NCBI GenBank assembly: GCA_029931535.1
Contig: JAQPZY010001621.1
Span: forward strand, 1,426,001-1,490,000
Origin: Margaritifera margaritifera
Lineage: Eukaryota > Mollusca > Bivalvia > Unionida > Margaritiferidae
DNA: 64,000 nucleotides
Reading direction: 5' to 3'
Shown here: piece by piece, positions 1-12,300 of the stretch
Position numbering within the stretch: the first letter of the stretch is position 1
Layout: each line of letters opens with the position of its first letter
Notes under the pieces: generated by a model
Told to the model about the DNA's origin: nothing
Databases searched by the model: none
The model's input: only the letters and a program-made list of their open reading frames with translations
Program-made: the position numbers and the translations under genes

Positions 1-984
1 TCGATGTTCACTTATTATGATGTACTAAACATCAAATAATTGACCTAAATACTAATTTATTAAGTGCACAGTTTAGATACTATGTTTAATATGGTATGTG
101 TATTTGTGTGTTTGGATTTACAGTGTGTATATATTTTGTAACCAACCCTGTTATTTCATCTTCACTGTGTGGCTCTGGTGTAATTAGTCTGGGGGATAAA
201 CCAGCATCAAACTGTGCCACTGTAAGAATAAAAAGTTATGCACTTTCACTGTATAATACAACAATTGAGAAAAATATTGTTCAATTTAGTTATTACATAA
301 AGTTGCCCTAAAACTGAAATTATTACTTGCAAAAAGTAGATCTAAAGTATACCTTCTAATGTATATTTGTTTTTAAAGGTAGGTTAAGGTCAAATATGGC
401 TATTTATTATATATTCTGATTTTGTCTCACTGACTGAACAGAGGAGGTAAATGAACAATATTTTCACATTTACATTATTATCAAGCAGTATGTTGTCGAT
501 AAGGACATCCATTCTGAACTTGTGATGTATTCCGACTCTTTACATTATGATGTCAGTCACCTCACCTGATATATTAATTTACAATATTAATTTGCATCAT
601 GAATAAAATTATAAATGAAGTTGAGTAAAGAATAAAAAGTGCAAATTTATGGAAATATTTGTAATTTTGTTCCTTATAATTATGTTCAGTGATCTGGTTG
701 ATGGTGCTGAAAATAAGTATGAGTATATAATAACAGGTTATTGTCTGTGTGCTGTCTACTATCGCAGATGGAATTGTTTAGGTGTAGCTGACTCGCAAGG
801 TCATCAGCTACTGCCCTAACAACTCCTCAACCCAAGGTATCAGGCAGTACACATACAAACAACCTACAATTAAAAAAACAAGAGTACTATAAACTATAAA
901 TTATACACCCACAATGTTGTAAATAGTATTATTATACTTCTTTTAGGTAAACCCTCTTTCATTGGTCAGATACTTGATCTTTAG
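1..984. other. AT-rich noncoding flank, nothing recognised
   Basis: No coding segment, array or inverted repeat stood out on either strand. In gene terms it is expected to be AHI1 intron, because the exon ending at 3186 has a donor. Confidence 0.5.
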
Positions 985-2060
985 AATCCAAAATTAGCAG
1001 GTGTTCTTCCTGGTCTTAAATGCAAGCCTGCCACAAGATTTTGGTCAAGATAAACGACACAGAACTAAAGCTATTTTGCAGAAACCATTTTTCTTTTTTC
1101 AGTCTCAGTGAAGAGCCGTGGTGGCTCAGTGGTTTGTGTCCTGGACTTGCAACTGAAAGGATGAGGGTTCGAATCCTACTATCAGATCTGCCTGGATCAG
1201 CTACCATGGTGTGTCCTTGGGCAAGATACTTTACTCCAATTGCCTCAGCAGTAAAACAAATACTTGTGATGGTGTGCCATAAAACACCAAACCAAACCAA
1301 TCAGTCTCATTTACCTTTACCTTCGAGCTATTGACACCAAAATCGATATTCCTTTCTTGTAGTAAATGCAAGTTATCCACAAAGTTTGGTCATGGTTTGT
1401 AGTATAGGACTTGAGTTATTTTATGGAAACCATTTTCCTTTTTGGAGTCCCTCTGACCTTGATTTTGACCTTTTAATCCCACAATAATTAGGTGTCTTCC
1501 TTATCTCAAATGCAAGCCATCTATAGGGCTTTGTCAAGGCATGTGGTATAGAACTTAAGCAGCTTTGTGGAATTTATTTTCCTTCTTTCAGTCCCTGCGA
1601 CTTTAACCTTTGACCTTTTGACTCCAAAATGAATATGTTTCTTCCATGTCTCAAATACAAGCTATCCACAAAGCTTGGTCAAAGTAGGTGATAAAGAACT
1701 CAAGATATAATTTAGAAACAATTTTTCTTCTTAGAGTCACTGTGACTTTGACAGTTGACCTTTTGACCTCCAAATAAATAGGCATCTTTCTTATCTAAAA
1801 TGCAAAACTATTTACAAGTTTGGCCAACATATCTGATAAACAGGTCAAGTTGTTATGTGAAAACAGTTTTTTTCTTTCAGTCCCTGTGATCTTGACCTTT
1901 AACCTGTTAAGCCCAAAATTGATAGGTTTCTTCCTTGCCCCAATGCAAGCTAGTTACAAAGTTTTGGTAATGGCATATGGTGGTGAACTCATGTTATTGT
2001 GTATAAACAAAATCTGGAATAGATTAATGGGATGGACAATATCATAACATGATATGCTCC
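985..2060 (+). repeat. ~143-bp diverged tandem array (GACCTTGACCTTTGACC type), copy 1
   Basis: The phrase AAATGCAAGC recurs near 1018, 1364, 1508, 1647 (variant), 1799 and 1941, giving units of about 140-150 bp once the inserted SINE is discounted. Each unit carries a T-rich run TTTCTTTCAGTC, then a GTGACCTTGACC-type phrase and a CCAAAATCAATAGG-type phrase. Related arrays occur at 19745-20540 and 54880-55650. This looks like a dispersed element with a tandem core. Confidence 0.8.
1108..1300 (+). mobile_element. tRNA-derived SINE, 193 bp, with target duplication
   Basis: The head GTGGTGGCTCAGTGG and GGGTTCGAATCC are tRNA A-box and B-box like. A conserved middle (TCCTTGGGCAAGATACTTTA) and a tail CACCAAACCAAACCAA follow. 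It is flanked by TCAGTCTCA at 1099-1107 and 1301-1309, a 9-bp target duplication, and interrupts the older 143-bp array. A second 193-bp copy lies inverted at 61688-61880. Confidence 0.88.
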
Positions 2061-2512
2061 ACCTTAAGGCAGGCATATAACAAGCAGAATAGCCAAAACA
2101 TATTTGTATCCAGCATCATTTCTGGAAGCGGTGAAAGAATGAAGATCTGAATTTCAGTACAAAATCAGTTTGTAAAACCTAAGACTTTGAAAGGCACAAT
2201 AATATCAATAACTGAACAAAATATAAATAACCCTGATTATGCTCATCTGACATAATTAACTATTAAACCTGTATTTGTAAGAATCATCTTGGCCACAAAC
2301 AGTTGAAGACAAGGCCATACTGGAGTCAAAACATAAATCAAAGACAGGTCTAATTCATTCCTGTAAACTTCTTCAATCCAGTGATATACTGAAGAACATG
2401 CATTAGAAAATATTAAAACTGACAATATTACCCCCCTTAGATCAAAACAATGAAACAAACTTTTGATGACCTAAAAAATACAATGTAGGATTACAATTTA
2501 AGCTCATTGAGC

Positions 2513-2976
2513 CTTTCAACAATTAGGCTTAAAGTGAAGGACCATTAAAATATTTCAGCAATTTGGCTAAAAATAAAGAACCTTTTAGACATTTCAACAA
2601 TTAGGCTAAAGTGAAGGACCATTAAGACATTTCAGCAATTGGGCTAAAAGTGAATTACCATCAAGACATTTCATCAATTAGGCTAAAGTGATGGACCATT
2701 AAGACATTTCAGCAATTGGGCTAAAAATGAATTACCATCAAGACATTTCATCAATTAGGCTAAAGTGATGGACCATTAAGACCTTATGGCAATCAGGCTA
2801 AAGTGAAGAACCATTAAGACATTTCAGCACTTAGGCTAAAGTGAAGAACCATTAAGACATTTCTGCAATTAGGCTAAAGTAAAGAACCATTAAGACATTT
2901 CAGCAATTAGGCTAAAGTGAAGAACCATTAAGACATTTCAGCAATTAGGCTAAAGTGAAGGACCATTAAGACAAAT
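2513..2976. repeat. 37-39-bp minisatellite, about 12 copies
   Basis: The unit has the order CAATTAGGCTAAAGTGAAG, then GACCATTAAGACATTTCAG. It sits 3' of the last AHI1 exon seen, in the presumed next intron. Confidence 0.9.
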
Positions 2977-3185
2977 TTTAAGCTGCAGTAAAATACTACA
3001 AATTTATAAACTATACACTAAAAATGACAATCTGCAGAAATCAGTATGCATGAATTAACATGCAAAGAAAGTACCAAGACTAAAAATAACACCATGATTT
3101 TAATTTTAGGGAAAACTCTATTTATGATAATCTTTTGATTCTTCCCTATCAAAAAACTCTTTCTTTCATAGTTACTTCATCTCAC

Positions 3186-3326
3186 CTTGTGCATCATAAT
3201 TATAGATTAAAACTGGCTGGTTGTCTCCAATTGAACAGAATGCCACCATGTGATCTCGAGGGTGGTAATGGACATCTGTGACAGGATGCCGGTAATTTAA
3301 CTCTGAATACATTATCACCTGGTCTC
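3186..3326 (-). CDS. AHI1: AHI1 exon 22, last WD40 blade in the window
   Basis: 141 bp, acceptor ATCTTTAG, donor GTGAGA. The product DQVIMYSELNYRHPVTDVHY, HPRDHMVAFCSIGDNQPVLI, YNYDAQ matches human DISYHPFENMVAFCAFG and LLYIYDFHVAQ. It ends in phase 1 with a donor, so the gene continues left; no convincing following exon or SH3 coding sequence was found in 1-3185. Confidence 0.95.
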
Positions 3327-6300
3327 CTAAAGATGGGAAAATTATCATATAGTAAACAATTTTTTATCAAATTAAAGAAGAATAAAACTGAATAAAAGTG
3401 AATGGAATTAAATCAGGATTATACTGTAAATTCACATTTATTTGTGGTGTATCAATTTTTGTGGATTTTTTGGTTCCTTCCAACCACAAATTTAAGGACC
3501 CCATGAACAATGATCAATCTGTGTAGACAAATAGGACCCCCTTTCTCAATCTACAAATTTAAGTACCTATAACAATATGTTTTGCAAAACCAGAAAAATT
3601 GATACTTACAAAAATAAATAAATTATTTTTATTTTAATTAAGTCTAAATGTAATCAGTAACTTCATAAATGGGAATTATTATGCAAGAAAGTGACAGTGA
3701 TTGAAAAAAATCTTTTCTACTGTAACAAATATGCATATACCTCACTGAATAACATGTAGATAACAATTATACCTATTTCTAAATGAATAACAAGCAGAAG
3801 ACAAATATGCCTGTCCCTAACTGAATAACAAGTTGAGGACAAATATACCTGTCCCTAACTGAATAAAAAGTAGAAGACAAATATGCCTAACTTAATAACA
3901 AGCAGAGGACAAGTATGCTGGTCCCTAACTGAATAACAAATAGAGGACAAATATGCCTGTCCCTAACTAAATAACAAGTAGAGGACAACAACAAGTATGC
4001 CTGTCCCTAACTGAATAACAAGTAGAGGACAAATATGCCTGTCCCTAACTACATAACAAGAAGAGGAAAAATATGCCTGTCCCTAACTAAATAACAAGTA
4101 AAGGACGGGGACAAGTATGCCTGTCCCTAACTGAATAACAAGTAGAGGACAAATATGCCTATCCCTAACTACATAACAAGAAGAGGACAAATATCCCTGT
4201 CCCTAACTGAATAACAAGTAGAGGACAAATATGCCTGTCCCTAACTAAATAACAAGCAGAGAACAAATATGCCTGTCCCTAACTAAATAACGAGTAGTGA
4301 ACAAATATGCCTATACCTAACTGAATACCAAAAGTATTCAATGTGACCCAGTTGTCATGCTTAAGTGACTTATGAATTTTAATCTATTCCTTCATTACAC
4401 CCTAAAAATATCTTGGACATTATTTCACCTATAGTCAAAACAATTTGTCTATGGGTAAATCTCAATGAAAGTAACTCAACCATACCAAATATAGGTCAAT
4501 GTTACCCAATTTTAAAGCTTAAGTGTCTGTTCTATTTTCAGCTATTTGTTCATTATGTCCTCAATATATTGGACAACATTTCACCTAAACTCATGAAAAC
4601 TGGTATGTGGATACTTCTCAACAAAAGACTGTTGTATTTTCAGCTATCTGTGACACCCTCAATATCCTGAACCCTATTTCACCTACACTCATGAAATTGA
4701 TATGTGGATCATCTCAGTGAGAGTAACTCAAACATGCCAAAACTTAACCCTTCAGTAACTGTTTTATTTTCAGCTATCTGTTTGTTACACCCTAAATATC
4801 TTGGACCCTATTTCATCTACAACCATACCAAAAATAGGTCAATGTGACCCAATTTTCATGCTTAAATAACTTTTGTATTTTCAGTGCTTTCTGTTCATTA
4901 CATCCTCAATATCTTCTACCATATTTGTTCTAATCACATGAAAATTGGTATGTGGATGCAAGTCAGAAGAGTAACTCAGATATACAAAAACTAGGTCACT
5001 TTGACCTAATTTTAATGCTTCAGTGCTTTTTGTACTTTCAGCTGTTCATTCATGACAGCTGCAATATCTTGGACACAATTTCACTTACACTCATGAAACG
5101 TGGCAGAGAAATCAATCTCAATGAACATAATTCAACAATACCAAAAGCACGTCAATGTGACCCAATTTTCATGCCTAAGTAACTTTTATATTTTCAGCTA
5201 TCTGTTTGTCATACCCTCATTATCTTAAATTCCTATTTCACCTACACTCATCAAAACTGGTATGTGGTGGCATCTGAACAAAAGTAACTCACTGATACTA
5301 AAAACTAGGTCAGTCTGACCCAATTTTTATGCAGTAGTGATTTTTGTATTTCAGCTATCCATCTGTTTCATCATCAATATCTTGAACTCTATTTCAGCTA
5401 CACACACAAATACTGGTATGTAAATACATTTAAACAAAAGTAACTCAATCATACCAAAAAGCTGGTCAATGCAACCAAATTTCCATGCTTAAGTAACTTT
5501 TGTATATTCAGTTATTCATTCATAACACCATCAAATATCTTGGACACTATTTCACCTACACATATTAAAATTGGTATGTGGATACATCTCAAGAAGTGTA
5601 ATACAACCATACCAATAATAGGTCAATGTGATTCAATTCTCAGGCTGGAGTGACTCTTTGTCAGCTATATGTTCACTATGCTCTCTAAATATTGGACCCT
5701 ATTTTACCTACACTCCTGGAAATTGGTAATTGGATGCATCTGAGAGTGAGTAACTCAGCCATATCAAAATCTAGGTCATTGTAACTTAATTTGTATGTCT
5801 GAATGACTTTGGTATTTTTAGCTGTTTATTAATTACACCCTCAATATCTAGGACCCAATCTGACCTATACTCATGAAATCTCGTATGTAGATACATCTCA
5901 AGGAGAGAAACTCAACCATACCACAAGGAGGTCACTGTGATCTAATTTTCATGCTCATGTGACTTTTGTATTTTCAGCTATCTGATCATTATATCCACAA
6001 TATCTTGGACCCTATTTAACTGTCACTCATGAAAACTGACATGTAGATGCATTTCAAGAAGTGTAACCAAACCATACCAAAAGTAGGTATCTGACCTAAT
6101 TTTCATGCGCATGTAACTTTTGTGTTTTCTTCCATTCCAGTCTGTATATTGTCAGCTACTCCAAATGTGATCCTGTTGGCTAGTGGATTTGTATTTATGA
6201 GTAAAGACATTATTATTATTATTATTATTATGATTTAATCATTACTTTAATCGTGTTGTTCCTATTATATTTTAGTGAGACACCATGCCTTGCCCTCCCC

Positions 6301-9300
6301 AGGTGGAACCATATTATCTCTAGGGTATACCTAGCCCTCTCTGAGGTGCTCCCAACCCTTTCAGGGGCTTGCCCCTCAATCTACAGTAGTCTACAGTGGT
6401 AATAGATGGCATATTGTAACATTCTATGTGCATTTTTGGCATTAACTTCATGTTATTAACCTCTAATTTTCACATGCAATGCAAAATATAATCTTAAATG
6501 CACAAGTTATTTGCATACAAATCTGAAGACATGACCCTCAACTTGCAGAGATCACATCTTAAATTATCATTACAGCAACTATTCACTCTTGGATTTCACA
6601 ATAGACCAGACTTGCCAAAACTCAATTTTTTCTATAATTCTCCATAAAGAAACCTGGTCTCAATTTTACCAACACAAGTCTTCAGTCTTTAGACATTTGA
6701 TTGGTCAATTTAAAGTCTGACTGAATTTCAATGAATCAGCTCACTGGATTCTAAACTTAAATTTAAGTACTGGCTTAAGTTCTGTTGGTGAAATTCAGAC
6801 CAGGTCTGCCTCATTTCAGAAAGTTTGGAAGGTTACTTGAAAAGGCAAATAAATAACTGACCTGATTATTATTTACCTTAAAAAGTTTATTCCTAAATCT
6901 AAGGCTTTAAGAAACAACAGAAATGATAGCACATTTTCCTAATTGCTAAGGGTAAAATATAAAATATTCCAAATGTGGTCACCGTAACTGGGAATAAAAA
7001 CAAATTAGGGAACCAAAAATAGAATGATGTACAGTTACAGTATCTTTTGGTTGAAAAAGTTAGGTAATTACAGCCCTGATTTGTATTTTTAATGTAACAT
7101 CTCTACTCTGCCATTTACATTGAAAATAATAGCAGCTGTAAATGTTTATATGTTTCAGTGACACTAAACAAAGTGTATGACAACAATAAGTGCATTAGAA
7201 CAATCTTATTTTACAACCAGTCTGAGACTTAATGTTTAAATCGATGTTGTGTGGACATTTATTTTACAGTTGCATAAAGATAAGGAAAGATTGTTTGCAA
7301 AGTCTACGATTTCCAAACATTTGATTCTGAAACTTTTCCATATAACCTTAGGTTTTTCCTTTTATAGAGCCTGTTCCAGGGGACAATACTTTTAATTTCT
7401 GGAAAAAATCTCAGATTGTTGTTGTTTTTGTTACTAGCTTTGAATTCAGCTGATGCCTGTCTATAATTAGACAGAATAATTCATCCTTTGACTGTCTTAT
7501 ATGTACAGGTATTACTGAAATTGTAAGATTGACTTTACAAAGGCAAGAAAGTTTTCCATAAATATGGTAAGATTGTCCACAAATACAGTAAAACCTGCTC
7601 GAAGGTTACCTGTAATAAGCCATTACTTGTCTTACAAAGTCTCCCCTTGCAGGGTAAGGGATGCAGAACAATCCCAATGCATCCTTCTGCATGTCCCGAG
7701 ATGCAACTAACTGTGGAAAACTTTTTTGTCCTGGGATGCATCCCATGCTGACAGTCACGAGAAAAATCTTGAACTTTTTACAGGAGTTAGGTTTATATAA
7801 GAAATCTGACTTCGTATTTTATGAATTTTAAACTTGTTGGCCTTTATCTTATTTCTGTATGAAGATGCCTGAACTTACTCTGGACTATACAGCTAGAATT
7901 GTACTGATCTGCCATTAAAGCCTATACATCCATCCATGCACCATATATGCTTGCTTACTTACTTACTTACAAAGTCACAATCTAAAGATCCCATAAACCA
8001 AATCACAGTAAATGTCTATTTCACAATCCACTGTTATACGAGTCATTTTTTATTCTTTTTTCCCAAAATAGCTGTTTATTTGAGGTATAAAAGGTGTAAA
8101 ATCTTCTTTAATCAGTTTTACCAGTATCTGTGTTCCAGGCATATGCATAGTTGTCTTCACTTCCTGCAAACACAAAGGACCCACAAGGTGTAATGGCACT
8201 TCTGATTCTCTCCCGGAAATTTAAGGCACCTATGTATTTCTGCATTATTCGTAGTCTGTAAATGAGACAGTGATGTGATAGAGTGATAATTTATAGTCAC
8301 AGTATAAAGTAATCATTTGAATAGATTTTGAAATACACTGCCACTTCCTGATGCTTCATATAAATATGGGACAATTTTATAAATAAATAGATTTTGAAAT
8401 ACACTGCCACTTCCTGATGCTTCATATAAATATGGGACAATTTTATAATAAATAGATTTTTGTTTATAAAACACATTGTCCTTCAACCCCGATGCTTGAC
8501 CCAAATAAGTATAAGTCCAAAAAGTTAAAAAATGTAGAATAAATTGTTGAAAAATGGCTGAAATGACATGAAAATCTAGTAAGGTCATCTACATATGCAT
8601 ACAAACATGCATATCAAATTTCAGTTGTCCAAATCATGTGGGTTTTGCTTAAGTATGCAAGCAAGATTTTATTATTGAATAATGCAAGTCCAAAAATAAG
8701 AAGCACAAAGCTCAACCAGAGTAAATGATAGACATCTCTGTTGTCATGTTAATAAATGATGGAAAGTTTATTCAGAAATGCTATGGATACAAGTTCAACT
8801 TTCTTAATGAAATACAATACATACCATATTTTTAATTACTAGATTTGTTACATTTTGAAAATTTTGCCAACACAGCAAAGGAAATGTACTCCTGCTGCTA
8901 TGAAGTAAACATAAAGAACAAAAGAAAAATTAAAAATTCAATGACTTTTTCCTTGCTCCAATATTCTTTTGTATATGATATAAGTTGCTAATAATCACAA
9001 GATGTACATTCTGTGACATATACTCACATTCTAAGATCAAGCATTCTAACCACATTATCCCTACTGTGTACTATTAGACGTCGTCCACTATGATGAAGGG
9101 TGATGTGATTAATAGCTGTATTCTGCAGAGTAAAAGCATAAGAATTAATAATTACCTGACTGGCAAAATATGACTTGCATAGAACATACAGTTCACTGTG
9201 AACAGCTTTATATGAGTTACTTCCCATTTGAAGTCATTGTTTACCATATATACTCACATATAAGCCATCTCCAAATGCAAACAACATAGACCCTGATCTG

Positions 9301-12300
9301 CCGATGCATAATGCGCTGGCAGATCAGAGTCTATGTTGTTTGTTCTATTGATTAGTCTTTACAAACTGCATAGACCCAGATCTGCTGGCGCATTATGCGA
9401 CGGCAGATCTGGGTCTATGCAGTTTGCAGTTGGTATCGGCTTATACACGAGTATAGACGGTATGTTAACTCAAATGACTAGGTTCCACTCAAGTTGAGAT
9501 TTGACATTATCTTGGTCATGATATTTCCGACAAAATATTGGGATTTTTATCAGACAGAGATATTAAGTAGTAGAAAGGTTGCAAAATAAGTTGATAGTTT
9601 CAAACTTAAACACCTGAAAGTCTTTTTATTCTAGAAAAATGAATTTAAGAATTTCTTAAACATGAGAAAATTATCACATTTTTCTCAGAGATAAAATAAT
9701 ACTGTTTTCAAGAGATTTCAGGATATTATTACAATACCTAAGCCTGAATGCTTATTTTATGTTCAGTGGAAAATTCATTGTTCCAAACTGAAGAATAAGA
9801 TGGATATTAAAATATCTCAATCTGAGGAAGGAGGAAGATCTGATATAAATGAAACAAGAGCCAGTAGAATGCTAGAAAAGCATTTTTGGTTTATAATGTT
9901 TTAAATTCAGTAATGGTATCATCTTAAACAAAGCACAATTTACTTCTCTTGATATTACAATGGTACCAAATTTAAATTAATATTTCTGTCCTATACAATT
10001 AGAACATTGTTTCAAATTTCTGTCATCATTATCACTTGAAACTCATAGTTGTATATGGCCAACAGCAGTTACAAATGGAGAAATCTCTTGGGTTAGCGGA
10101 AACTATGTTCAGGTGCCATTTTGTAATCATTACACCTCATGTAAATATTTCTTGAACTTTAATTGGTTCTTAAGAATTTAGCAATCTTCACTGTTACCCT
10201 CAATGAAATACACCAATGGGTAATGTTGCATCTGTGGCTGTAGCAACAGGTGACAATCAAAATTTTTTACATGCACTGAAAAGATCAGCATAAAGTCATT
10301 GAGTTAGTGCTGGCTGACAAACATTCAGTATAATAAAATAAATATTATATTTCTATGAGACTGATAGTGCATATTGTTATCACCTAAACTCACAGTCAAC
10401 AAAGACAAACTCTGGGTGACAATGAGCACTATCTCTTTCTCAGAAATGTAATATTTATATAAATATTTCAAGCTCATCAATCAAAAATTACTAGTTTACT
10501 TGCATATTATCTGTTATGTAATGTCTTGTATGTCATTCATCAGGTACAACCAATATTGTGATATGAAATCATGCATGTAAATTATCAATGAAAATTAATG
10601 TATTTTCTATTCAGTATACAAACTATCTATAATAACTTGCATGCCATATTGAGCTTGAAATACCTTAAGCTCTGGGTCTTCAATTTTCTTATACAATGTC
10701 CAGTCCCGAATAACACCTGTGAATACAAACATTTCAACAGTTATCATTAACTTGATGATTCTTGATAGTATACAGTTGATCAAGAGACTCCTTTTCTGTC
10801 ATGCCCACCATTTTTTAGCTAAAAAGATAAAATCTTTAGCCACAGAGCTAACTGGTTATTTGAAAATTTGATTTCAAACAAGAGTTTTAATGTGTGGAGA
10901 TCAACATGGTGGACAGCACTGAAACAGCAAGTTACGGCAGTGATGTGGATGCCGATTTTGATGAAAATATAGACAATTTTGTGGGAAAATTTAATCTTTT
11001 AGGCAGTGCAGATCGTGAGCTTGACTTTGACGAAATGGACAGAGATGATGATAACTGGTTAGTAGAAAATTTGATTTAAAAACTGAATTTTAATGAGTGT
11101 AATTCAAAATGGCGGACAGTACTGAAGTGGCTGTGATGTGGATGCCGATTTTGATAAAAATATAGACAATTTTGTGAGGGAAATTTATATTTTAGGCAGT
11201 GGGGATCGTGATCTTGTTTGCATCAAATTAACTGAGCAGATGATAAATAGTTAATTGGTATTTTTGACTCAGATATTGATGATGAAGACATGGATGCTTT
11301 TCAAGCTAACTGGACATTCTGAGAACTTCACTTCTCATAAAGTTTGCACATATACTGATGTTGGGTGTGTGCATACTATTATGAAATTTTGCTGCATTCC
11401 TGGAAATTGACCAAAATAAACCCAACATAACTCTGATATTATTACATTAGAATTTATTGTGGAATAAAAACAGTGAACCAAAATGAAAAACTTTGTCGAC
11501 TTACCAGTAAGGACTATTCTGTTTGCTCTCCAATTCTCATGCGAGTAAATTTAATAAAACTGTAGTAACTTTTGACATTCTTGATGGATTATTATTATTA
11601 TTTTGTCACCTTCTTAAATTCCCCCAATTTCATACACTTACATATAGGAGGTAAAATGAATATTGCAGATAGGAAAATTGCACTGAAAGTAAGTTATAAA
11701 AAAAATGTAAAGCATGTTTTTTTGCTTACATAACTTTACTTTCAACTGAAGTTTTACGTCTGAAAATTTTCAGTGAAAAAATATATGACCTTAAGGAAAA
11801 CTGTATGCTTTTTAAAACAGTATACAACATTGAGAAATAATTTTTAAAATTGTCCTGTAAAGCCAGATTGACCAACGTCACTGCATTCTCTCATGATGCT
11901 ACACCACTGACTGAAAAAAAATTCCAGTTCTACACAACTGCCTGTCTGATTGGACTTCAGTATGAAAAGGGTTAAGGTGTGGATGGACATGCACATGGAT
12001 GCCAAAGTGATCACTATGTAGAGCTTCCACCTTCTCAGGCTTGACAAAATGTATGTAAAAATAACAAGCATCAGAAACACTTTTGAAAGTTAAATAGAAG
12101 AGATTGGAGTATTATACTAATAAGCCTTTTCAAATTGTCATTTTTAATTTTCATTAATGGAAATGTGTGGGATAGTTTTACTACTGAACTTATCTTGTTC
12201 ATCAAGTACATAATCATTAGGGCTGGGTAGTGGCAGTCTGCAAATAAATCTGGGCTAGTAGGGTTCTTTATATTCAAATTTCTTCAAATTCTGTTGATTG

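Noticed and set aside
1120..1195. A tRNA gene
   Set aside because: The A- and B-box-like sequence belongs to a SINE with a tail and target duplication; the cloverleaf is not intact.
1..3185. Search for the jouberin SH3 domain exons
   Set aside because: No segment with ALYDY-like or WW-type SH3 motifs and splice sites was found; it must lie further left if present.
3770..4330. Regular 38-bp repeats resembling a CRISPR array
   Set aside because: Units are head-to-tail without unique spacers, and the context is an animal intron.
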